A stretch of DNA of 64,000 bases from Brienomyrus brachyistius (Eukaryota; Chordata; Actinopteri; Osteoglossiformes; Mormyridae), in contig NC_064537.1 in the NCBI RefSeq assembly GCF_023856365.1, positions 8,816,324 through 8,880,323 of the forward strand, written 5' to 3'. The notes beneath the pieces are model-generated. The model did no database searches. It was not told where the DNA came from and was given only the letters and a program-made list of their open reading frames with translations. Position 1 is the stretch's first letter. The number at the start of each line of letters is the position of its first letter. Below, piece after piece: positions 37,261-48,600 of this stretch. The position numbers were made by a program, and so were the translations under genes.

Positions 37261-39343
37261 ATGTACAATGATAAATAGAGCCACCAGTACAGTATAATGA
37301 CCTACTTTACCAGTGGATATAAGTACAGGTGAGTTTGATTAATAATTTAGTTAAGATTAAAGATGTTTTATAAACCAGGTGCAGCAATTGCATTTGAACA
37401 ACTACTAGTTCATTCACACCCAGTATGAATAACCCACTGTGTGTGTTTGTGTGTGTGTCTGTTTGCAGTGCACTCGGCATATAGTTATTTTGAATGATTT
37501 AATGTTAATGCAAAATGATTTCTTAAGAATTCTTAAGCAAAAACAACTATGCATATTAATATATGTATATACATATTTATACAGTAGAATGTTAGATCCT
37601 TTAATATGTGTGGGGAGGTGGCTGACGATGGGTAAGGACTGTGCTCCCCCTCAACCTTGCTGTGGTACTTTGGTTGGCTGTATTACAAGACAAAACGAAT
37701 CCAATTCCACATTCAAAGTGACACTCGGGCTCTTTTGTATTTATTTATTTTTGCTCGTTTTATTAGGTATTCCTTAATAGTGCTTCTGTTGATATCTTCG
37801 TGGGTGAGATGCAGTAACACTGGGTTCGAGAGCCAGGAAATTAAGGGAAACTGCACAGAGGGAACTGCTGTCTGGGGTTTGTGGACTCGGATGATCCTGC
37901 TGCATGGCTCTACTCAAAGTATATTTATTTCTTATAGTTCATCCATTTTTGCAGCCATGCCTTTTGCTGAATACAGGTTAAGTGCTTTGCTGAAGTCTAA
38001 GGCTCATAGCTCGACATCATTTTTGTTACGAGTGTAGGTCTACATTTTGCTGTTCGCTATTGCTTAAAATAGGCGTGATGATTTTTGAGTTTTTCCAGGG
38101 GTGGCTTATAGAAGAGTGCAGTTCCCTGTTTCACTTAGTCCTATTTTTAACCAAAAAAATACTGTGCATTATCGATTTAAATTCAGAAAAGGAGAGACCA
38201 TTTTCGCATTCAATAGATTTGCTACTTATGAATCAGAACTGCATTTTATCCTCCCTCCTCCTGGCTCACAGTGGATGTCTTGCTGTAATTCTCACTTGTC
38301 TCTTGCAGTTTTGGTCCTTCGAGATTTGGCTACCTGTAGGTGTTCTTCAAAAATTCCAGATTTATTCCAGACTAGATTCCAGTCTTGTTTCTAATGGAGC
38401 TAAATCAGAGAGTGATACTGGGCAGTGTCTCATGTTAAGTCCTTTAATTTCTCACCAATCCAGTTTGATAACCTGAGTTTAATTAGAGCAGTTTTGCATG
38501 ACATCGTCTCAAGTCGGATTTTGATGGCAGGTTTTTGTTTGCTATTCCAATGACTATTGCACACCACACTATTACACACCTGTGCTAATGCCTCTATGTC
38601 CTGTGGAGACGCAAGTGGTATAGCTAGCTAAACTATGAAGTGCTAACAATATCCGAAACAAGACTGCTCAACTTGTGTCTTGTAAGACGCAACATAACGC
38701 AAATTTTCTGGTTTATCTACAAAAGCTCTCTGGGGAGTTAAACCAATCAGATCGATTTCATTTAAGGGAATTTTGTGTTTGGCTTAAGCAGGGCCCTCAA
38801 GATGCCGTTGCCATCTCGGACTACAGCCGACGAGCTCTGGGCTAGAGAACATTACGTAATATCTGCCCTTTGTTGCTGGGCGAATTTTGCAGCTAGCCCC
38901 TCTGATTTGCTGGGTGGAAATAACCAATGAGAGCACAGGGGAATGTATAAGAAGGAGGAGTTGTGAGCTGTAGGTGTGGCTGTTCTGCAATGCTTTCATA
39001 TGTATTTAGCAGGGTTTTGAGTTCATGAGGCTTATTGATGGATAATTGTACATTTTATTCAGACATGCAGCTGAACAAGAGTATAAATTTGTTTTTTCCC
39101 TAACCTGCTTCATATTCTCCGACTAACCATGACTCTCTTTAAACTTGATTCTGATCTCGAGTAATTGAAATACATTTTTTGTATGCTTTCTTACTAAATT
39201 AACTCCCTTATGTAGGGCTAATAAATTTTCAGATAGTGTGTTCTAGGGCGGGTTTGAAAGAGAAGCTTCTAGAAAGGCCCAATGTACATTAAATGTATTT
39301 TGACTCCCCCTGGTGTTGGCAATCTAAAATTACATCAGTTTAT

Positions 39344-39347
<4 letters not shown>

Positions 39348-39438
<91 letters not shown>

Positions 39439-39461
39439 AATAATCTCTCTCTCTCTCTCTT
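39348..39461. repeat. (TA)n then (CT)n, directly upstream of the first coding exon
   Basis: About 85 bp of pure TA/AT, a short AAATAAATAA spacer, then nine CT units. It ends about 118 bp before the acceptor at 39578, so it lies in the 3' part of the preceding intron. Confidence 0.95.
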
Positions 39462-39578
39462 TTGGCTTATAAATTGATCACCAAAACAACTGAATTCGGT
39501 TCTGTGCATAGTGCTGCCTTATCGTGTACATTCTGGTTACATGGTATTACAGATGACCTGCTTTCTCCTTTCGACCAG

Positions 39579-40094
39579 GTGAAAAAAATGGAAGTTGCAG
39601 TAGCAGAGGAGCCCCAAAAGAAAGTGTTTCGAGCTCGAAAAACGATGAAAATCAGTGATCGGCAGCAGCTGGAATTCTTGCATAATTCCCTTCCTTCCTC
39701 TTCGACTGTTACTACAAGCAGCACCTCCCATCCCTCACCTCCTCTGGTGAATGGGAACCATAGAGGGGAAGATCACCCAGACTCCGAGAAAGATGGACAG
39801 AGTCCCACCGACAGCGGCCAAAAGACGAGTCATGTTGCCTTCCCCACGTCTCGCTCCCCCTCTCCCCTAGCACTCTCGCTCTCTCTGTCCCCCTCCCCAC
39901 CCTGCCGTTCTTCAGAGACGAAGGCCCCGTCTCCCTCGACCTCAACTCCACCACGGTCACCAAAAGGTGGAGAGAAAGAGGAGCAGCATAAGGAGGCGTC
40001 CGCTGTTAGCGAAAATGGAAAGAGAGTTGAGAAGACTGAAAAGGAGGAGCTAAAGAAGGAAGTAGAAGTGGCTACATCACTTAACAAAAAGAAG
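39579..40094 (+). CDS. atf7ip: atf7ip coding exon 1 (residues 1-169; 9 nt of 5' UTR)
   Basis: The acceptor is ...TTTCGACCAG at 39578. The ATG at 39588 has A at -3 and G at +4, a good Kozak context, and opens the conserved block [20 protein letters not shown]. The frame is also open upstream of the exon, but that part lies before the acceptor and runs into the CT/TA repeat, so it is intron. The rest of the exon is Ser/Thr/Pro-rich (residues 35-130) and then Lys/Glu-rich. The donor is AAG|GTTTGT at 40095, phase 0. Confidence 0.92.
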
Positions 40095-42619
40095 GTTTGT
40101 TGATGTCATTAATAGGGGGGGGGGTGAAAGCAGTTGGTTAGAATGACTTGCCGGGAGGGGCTTTGTAAATTTGTACTTTAGTAAGGTTACCTAATTATGA
40201 AATTGACTTCCCCAATACTGTTCATTTCAGAATGGCCATACCAAGCCTGGTAAACCATCTAAGGGTCCTTATGTAGGCCTCACAGATTCAACTCGGAAGA
40301 CACGAGAGAAACAAACCACAAAGGACAAAAAATTGTCCAAGAAGCCCATGGCTACCGAACCCCCCTTGGCAACAGATCCTCTTGAAGATGATAAAACTAC
40401 CGGCCTCCCTTTGAACACCCCCTCACCATCTTCATCTCACACACCTGAGCCTGATCAGGAGGTGAAGGAGGGATTTCTGGTCCTTAGTGAAGAGGATGAA
40501 AACCAAGCAGAAAGGGATGAAACCAAAGAGAAGGAAGCGACTGAAGAACAACAAAAAGTGGAGGAAATGAAGGTGGAGACTGAGACGAGTGGCTCAGGAC
40601 AGAGTAGTGCTGCTCCCCATGTTTCCACCTCCTCTCCTACACCGTTGACTTCAGGTATATAGAAGAGGAGTTCGTGTCACTCAGTGGTTCATTTGTTTAC
40701 CCTTTGAATATTTGATTTAAGTGTTGTAAGTGAGGCTAGGTCTAAGTACGTACTGCCTGCTTGTTGCCCATTTTCTTGATTTTTGAAAAGCTTAGATCTT
40801 CGTCAGAGTCTATCAGAATCTGTGTGGTGCGAAACAATACTTGCAAGTAGATCCTTGCCTGTTCATCTATATAATGTTGCATGTCACACACAACTTCTAG
40901 AACTCTTGTATCTCTTGAATTAGTATAACCTCAATAGTCTGCCTGCTTGTAACTCAGTCACACACCATCATTCGACCGGCAGGTGAGGACTGTGAAGGAG
41001 TCCGGGTAGGATTGAAGCGCGTCTTGTCCAAAGGCACGTCAACAGATGGAAAGCTGGATGTGGTAGAAAGAGGAGGCAAGAGGCAGAAGGTTGATGGCGA
41101 AGAACTTGAGGCCCAGCTGGAGCTGAAAATCAGCGCAGATGCCGGCCGCCGACTAAAGCTTGAGAAGGTGTGTGTACGATTAGTGGAGTTTCTTTCTTCT
41201 ATTGTGTTCATTTGTATTCCAGTGAACCGAAATGCACTGTATAATTCTGCTCCACCCATATCTTTGCTGAAGCGGTTTCCTCCTCCTGTATGCAGGTGGT
41301 GCAGCAGCTCGTAGAGGAACAGCTTCGAGTCTTGCAGCTCACTGTTTTTGACAGAAGCCTGCAGGAGCTCAGGGAGAGGGTAGAGAAGATGGACTGTGTC
41401 ACGAAGCATCAGCACACTCTCAACACACTGCAGGTATCTGCAAACATCTTGCTAGCACTAACAGCGCCCTGCCACCCTATGCAGTCTGCCAGTTAAAGCC
41501 GTCATACAAGCCATTACTGTATCGTCAAGAGGTTTTACACGTAAAAAATTTGTTCTGTAACTGACCATTCACTATGTCAAATGTGCCTTGAACAGAAAAT
41601 TAGCTGTTTCTGCACTGAAATATTTCTTAACACTTTTTTCTAATTTGGACTGCTGTGCCAAGAAAATACATTTGCCTTTGTTTGATGATTTTTTATTATT
41701 TTTTTTTAGGCCAAAATTGCTCGACTGGCCAAGAAATTTGGAGCTGCCAATCAAACCAAAGAGAGCGTCAAAAAACCTGAGGTGAGTCTGTGAGGAAAGC
41801 GACCTATCAGCAGGGTGTCAGCCCAGTATTTTGTACTAATCTCTAATGTGCTAATGTTTTCTCATTTAAAATTTGTATTTTGAAGAATCGCTCCGATAGA
41901 CAAGTGAGACAAGCAATATAGCATCAACTGCATGTTTTATTTGAAATGGTAAAAAGGAAATGCCGTCCAAAAGCTGATCAGCAAAATTAGTAGGAAGTAT
42001 TTTCTAGAAAAAAATATTAAAATATGTATATATAGTGTATGCCAAACCTTTGTGTAGGAAAGCTATGGGCTGGGTGTTGAAATGTTAGTTTATGTTCTAT
42101 TTGCAGATGGGCAAGATCTTGTTTAAAAATTTGGTTCTTTCAGTTTAAGGAATCAGCACATTACATACAGATTTTTTCAGTCTTAGTTTTAGTTTTCATT
42201 TAAGTTCTTAAAATGTCTTGGCTTGCTGGGTAGTGAAGCCTGTGACACGCCAATAACTGAATTCCCTGGAAGGGGAATAGATGTGGTGCTGGGACCAGTT
42301 AATTGCTGCAGACAAAAATTATTTGGCAGCTCTTTTTCAGACTTTTTCAGCAGAAACATTGTATGGATGAGGATCTAGGACTGATCAAATTTTGAGATAA
42401 ATCACACCGTAATTAAAGCTGTGCTACTTGGGGGTACCTAAGAGTAGGCAGCCATAAACCTTTTTTAGTACAATAACTCAAAGTATTTTTGGGATCTTTT
42501 TCAAACTTTGCAGACACATTTTGAGACACACACACTAAAAACTGAAGTAATACCACACAAGGGAAGAGCAGCTGCAGATCACACTTTGTCTTGTGAACAC
42601 AAGAACTCAAGAAATAGGA

Positions 42620-42655
<36 letters not shown>

Positions 42656-45596
42656 GTTTTACAAAAACATGAAATAGATGGGAAAAAATGCATTTTCAAA
42701 TTTTTTTCCCCCGTTATCCATCCTAAACGCAAAATATTTTATTTGACATGTTTAATTTATTTTCCTTTTGCAGACCCGTTTGTCTGAAACGGTGTACAAG
42801 TGAGGAGAGTTTTGTTAGAGCTAGCTCATTAGGTATAGGCAAATCTAGTACGCACCATTCGGAATTACGTAACAGAAATTGCATGCATTTTTGAATAAAT
42901 TGTATAAAGAGTTCTATACTGACGAAGCTTTAGAAGTAAAAAGCAATACATGGCACATTTTCCCTTTGAACAAAATGAGGCTCGTCCAAGGAACAACACA
43001 GCAGAGATGCTGCCTCTCAATAAAAAGGAAACTTGCGTAAAGTGTAAATGAATTAAGTAAATTATCAGAGTTATCATGAGAATCGCAATACAGCAGTACT
43101 TACGACTATTATTAGACATCCCATCTTATGGATATCGATTTGGGGTTGCCAACTTTGGTGAGCTGGCTAGCGTGAGATTTTCAATTTGAGAAAAGTCTTT
43201 ACGTGCATTTACTTGTATGTAACAGTTTTATTAATTATTTGTCTGTAGGGTTTTGCAAACTACCTCAGTCTATAATATAGATTTGCCGTAAGGTTTCTCG
43301 TGTGAGTGTGAGAGTCGCGCCAAATGTGAGAGAAGTTGACAACCCTGTCATCGGGTAGGGCGGGTGTGCTGGCCAATGTGAGGGGAGGTGACAAAATTTG
43401 CTGACCGGGACTAGAGGGTGGTAATAGTTGGGGTGAGGTTGCAGAGTTAAAACTTCTTGCCGGTTAATTTTACCGCCACTGAATAGCGGAATGACAGATT
43501 TCTGTATGTTTCACTACTTTGTCTATCATATGTCTCAATGGATGTCAGCCTACTCAGTATATCTTGATCAAAAACTCAGTTTCTTTGTTTTTTTTTTAAA
43601 AACCTTACTTGGTTTTAAAACATTGAGCAAATAAATTTACTACTGTAAAACTCGTAATATTCAGACTAAGCATTTTCGGATGATTTGGTAGCTCTCGTGT
43701 TTCCTTACTTTAATAGTATGATAAACATTTCTGTTTTAGTCAAATCATTGATTCTTAAAACAGGTTTTCTCTACTGAAGAAGACGCTGCAGTGCCAGATT
43801 GCACCATGCCTTATGAGCTTCGTGCGAATTGTGATTAGTTTTTATGTCACATCACCACCTAGTGGTGAATTAAAATTAAACAGTCATTTGGGGAGGCTTA
43901 ATATTGCCATTTTAGGTGGTCAGTGAATAGCTGAAAATGTCCAAATCTGCCTCAAATAAGGAAATTAGAAAATATGTTAATGTTATTTAATGGGACTAAA
44001 ATAATCTAAAGTGATTTCCTTATGCCTTTGCTGTTAATTTGTCATATGTTTGATAGGACTGAATACTGTCCAAAACATGTGTCTGTCTACAGATGAAAAC
44101 AGGGGCCTACGTACAAAGGGGGTAATTGTCATGTGGTGTAAAAAAAACGATATCTCACGAAGGGAAGTCAGTCATTCTGTTAGATGATCTGTGATTTGTC
44201 ATGCTTTTATTTTAGGTCTCATCCACTGCCCCCACTGCTTCCACTCCGTCCGTTTCCACATCAAGTGCCACTCCCGTGTCACGGTAAGTGTGCAGATTTG
44301 AAAGATTTTTTTTCTTAAAGCCATTTCTTATGGTTGTTCAACAAAGCAGGTACACTTAAGATGTGATCTAAGCATAATACCTGCATCCATGTTCTACTGC
44401 AAGAAATTGGCTTGCATCTGTTAGTCCAATATTATCCTATACAGGTATCTGTCAATTCACATTAGGACCGGGACCACTGGACGCAAGTCAATTTGGGCGT
44501 ATTTTGATAGTTATAGGGGAGAGGAAAGGCATACAGTAAAGTACAGTACTGCAATATCCATACAGTACTAGGGCTGGGCAATTAATCAAATTAATACAAA
44601 ATGTTAATACTTTTCCCTGTCTGTGTTCATGTACCGTCCCCTTAAAAACATGCTACCACATGTGTTGTCACGTGACCTGCCCTGTCCAGTCTGTGAATGC
44701 TGCATTCAAGTCCTACTCGGATCTGACTAGGTAGTTGGGAAATCATAATTACGATACAATGCGTGTTCAAGTGGAGGAAAAAGGAGACGATAAGAAAGCT
44801 ACGCTTTTTTTTTTTTTTGCTGTATTGCTTATTCCTCCAACACTAAAATGCATTCGCAATGTTAATTGAAATTCTTCTAATTATTCAGCGGGTAGCAGCT
44901 ACATATCAGAAAAAAACCTGTCAAATTTATTTCACGATGCACCATTTAATAACCATCTCCTCAACATTCAGAGTTCTGCAGTGACATGGTATGTAAAATT
45001 TACTACCTAATTCGCCTTCTACAGTAGAGCCATCTATTGCCTCCGCCATGATTGTTGTAATGAGATGCTCCCAACTTGGGAACTCGGGGCTTAAAGAAAA
45101 TCCCGAGTTTCCCCCTGGTAAATACGATTTTGTAATGTACTTCGTGTGCTCTCATCTTGTATTCACGATATTTCCGACATTGTTTGAACACATTATGGCT
45201 TTAGTGAAGATGACATTGAACAAAAAGAGGTCAGATGTAAACACTGCGGAAAAACTGTTTTAGCTGCCAAAGGTAATACAACCAATCAGTTACAGCACTA
45301 GTAATGTTTAAAATATAGTGATCCCTGCTATATCGTGGTTCAGCTATCACGCCCCCGCTATATCGCGGATTTTTCCGTGACACATCACAGTTCTCTACAT
45401 ATCGCGTATCTTGCTTGTGCTCTGATTGTTGTGAGCAAACTTTTTGTGAACTTTTTTGTGAACTACGATGGCTCCCAAGCGTCCTGCGTCTTCTAAGCTT
45501 TCTGGTAATAGTGAGCCTAAGCGTCAGAGGAAGACCTTGACCATTTTTACATATTCCATTACGTATACAGAGACGGTGACAGATTGAGAGGTGTGT

Positions 45597-45633
<37 letters not shown>

Positions 45634-48600
45634 GTTACTAATATCCTTAGTCCAACATCCACATATTATATGTGTTTACAAAGAGTGTTTTAATAAGTTT
45701 ACATATGTTTAAAGTGTGTTGGAGGGGTATTTTAAGGCTTAAACTATAAAAAATGTTTATATGGTCTTTCTATATCGCAGATTTTCGCCTTTTGCTGATG
45801 GGTCTGGAACGTAACTTCTGCGATAGGCGGGGGATCACTGTACATTGTGAACCACTTATAGTGATCATGGTTATAGGATCTGCTCATATGAATCAAAAAG
45901 CTTGGGATAGAATTATTCCTGTACAACTGTTTAAATAATTTGTGTATAGTAATCAAGTGCTCTGTATACAGTGTTCATTTTAGGTCTTTATACAAAACAA
46001 AAATTATGGTAATTTTTAATTATATTTTTTCTTTTTCTTTCCTACTTTGGCTTGCGGTAACCCATCTGTTTCTTGCTAGCTACCTGAGGCTAATTCTGTT
46101 TGCACAGAAAACATGACGGCAAAAATCAAGTAATTTTCTCTCAGTTACGGGTATAGACTCATCAGCATTTATGAAACTGCCAAAAATCAACCAATGAGAT
46201 GCAGCAGTGAAACTACAATAAGCTATATTTTCTCTACAGTACTATACTGTATCATAGTGTGTGTATTACATTATTATATGTGTTATAGTGAATTATACAC
46301 AGTTGAGTAATTTAATTTGTGCAGTACTGTAATTTGAAAAGCGTTTGAAACAGCTGTACTGTATTTTGAGTCAAAATTCAGTAAATGACGACGCTGTCCG
46401 TTTTATTACCTTATTTTCGTGTAGTAAATATACACATGTCAATTACATGGTAATCTGCCTGAGACACAGAAGAAAAAAAATTGGCTATAATGATCATCCG
46501 CTTATAGTGATCAATTTCACCCAAAGAAGTGATCACTGTAATTGGTTTATTTTGTTTGCTAGAAATGCAAACTATTTATTGTAAGTATTTAACAAATAAC
46601 CCCAAATGGGTTATATGTGTGTTTCCTTCAATTATTTAAAAATCATAGACATACAGTCTTTCATTAGAAAAAATATCCCAGCTTTAATAGTTGAGCATAT
46701 TTTACAGTACAAATCTTGTCAATGAAATATGAGGGCAAAAAAGCAAAAACAAGGCAATTGTTCATAAATCGTAATCGAGGTTCAATTTATCACGATATTG
46801 ATTTGAGGCCATATCGCCCAGCCCTACAGAGTATCCTGCAGCAAATAATGTAAATATAAAATCACAACACTTCATAATAAAAAGAGATTGCACTACGAAA
46901 TCAAAAGGTGCACAGTAGAACACTGGGAGGTGCGAAAGAAGATGTGGCGCAACGTTTTATTGTACAGTAAATTTATTTTTATGTAATAGCACAGTATCGG
47001 TACTGTATCTGTTTCATATCTGCTTATTGTAGCTTGTCCATCACACGTACCTTATATGCATACTGTGTTACAGGTTAGATATGGACTGTGGGTCATTACA
47101 TGACTGGCAGGGATGCCCATTATTTTATTAAAAATAAGCAGTGATACAGTATGCAAGCGTTTAAGAAAATATATATTTATTAGGTACCCCAAAACAAACA
47201 AAAATCTATAGTCCCATTGCTGACCCTGAATCCTGTATATTATCTGTTGCTGATATCTAGTATTTCTCCTTCATAACTAGTCAGCTTTCATGCTCATGCT
47301 CTGTATCATGATACAGAACTTTTGCACATGACAAACCATTGACAGGTGTCAAACCCCTGGCCTGCAGGACCTTTTGCACTGAAGTGAATGCATCAATTTG
47401 AAATATCATTCATTACAGTTTTGAAAGTAAAAAAAAAATGCTATTCTTAACTTTTCCACATGAGGGGGCACAGCAGCACAGAAGGAATGTAATATTTAGA
47501 GGCGATATCTGATTCATAATGCTGAGAAACAGAATTGCTTGCAGAGTCAACTCAGTGGACAACAGAATTGAATTGTTTAATCATAGTCAGGAGACCAGTG
47601 GTGATGCTTTGAAGCCGAGCTACGTAAATGGTAGTGAAATGGAAAACATAAATGACTTTGTGAGGGCATTCATGCTCAGTGCTGCAAGAAATGTGTTGCC
47701 CCATGAAGCGTCCGGCTTTGGCCAGCATAAACCTGACGGGAAGAGTGGATGCACATAGGATCTCGGATCTCGCCTATTTTCATCTGTGGTGTTTATTCAT
47801 TCCCACGTACCTATACTGACTCACGGCTGAATTCGCATGGAACAGCAGCCGCCTCCCCGGAAATGAGACTGAACTAATAGATTGCAAGGAAACTTTTGTT
47901 TGTTTTGAAATGTTCTGGAGTGAGTCAACTGTGGTCATTTACAAAAGTTTAGTTTTTTTTTGTATCTAAATACTCATTTAATGGGTAATGAGATGTGAAT
48001 TTTTGTGTGTGTGCATGTCTGTGACATCATAGTCTGATTATGTGTAGATTTCAAATACATGGCAAATATGTTAATTTGCAGACAAAATTGCTGCTAACAA
48101 AAATTGGCCCTTGTGTTAGCCAGAATGCAAATGTAGACAACCCAGTTTGTTATGGTAATAAACTAATGTCCTCTTTTTGCCCTTGCTTTTGTTAACAGTA
48201 TTTCCACTGTGTCCGTGTGTGTATTATATACATCTCCTATAGTGTGGCTGTATGTTTAAAAAATTGTTCCATAGAGGACTATTTTTCCCTTGTCTGATTT
48301 TCACACAGCGAATTTGGTCATATTTTTCTGTGGCTTGTAGTGTATAGTTTGAGTGTAGGGGGGAATCACACAATTTTGATGCTGTTTTGACTGCAAGTTA
48401 ATCAAACACACCTGTCCTTTTTGTAAATAATCATGCCAGATTGTGGCTGGACTTGCCCAATATAAATTATATTTCCTACCAGTGTAAACTTTTCAGCATG
48501 CGGTTTTTAAAGAGACAGTCCCATTCCCCAATCGAGATAAATGTCTGAAGACCTCCTGAACATGTCAGGTTGTGAAACTGGAGTGTCGCTGAAGCACCAT

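Larger units (their letters stand above)
33412..39347. other. Non-coding stretch before the first coding exon
   Basis: It contains several overlapping frames of 97-138 codons (37.4-38.5 kb, + strand) without recognisable domains. They do not look coding: composition is as in the flanks and no frame stands out. Simple repeats at 35.4, 37.0 and 37.2 kb and a diverged repeat at 34.5 kb are listed separately. Confidence 0.45.
41782..44215 (+). other. atf7ip intron 5
   Basis: AT-rich intron of 2.4 kb. It holds a T30 tract at 42,623-42,652 and a small inverted-repeat element at 43.1-43.3 kb. No additional exon is supported. Confidence 0.7.
44569..46826 (+). mobile_element. hAT element in atf7ip intron 6, carrying two nested mariner-class elements
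   Basis: The left end TAGGGCTGGGCAATTAATC and right end GGCCATATCGCCCAGCCCTA share inverted TAGGGCTGGGC. Flanking 8-mers TACAGTAC and CAGAGTAT agree at 5 of 8 positions, a possible worn target duplication. Near 45,227-45,289 a frame reads [20 protein letters not shown], the first half of a BED zinc finger with its Cys pair. The rest of the transposase is missing or lost where the nested elements sit. Confidence 0.72.

Noticed and set aside
37439..38476. Overlapping + strand frames of 97-138 codons
   Set aside because: No domain, composition as in flanking non-coding DNA, and frames overlap without one being favoured.
42774..42800. Possible extra exon after CCTTTTGCAG in intron 5
   Set aside because: It has an acceptor-like start, but the following bases read AAG|TGAG without a GT donor, and the flanking exons already join in phase 0.
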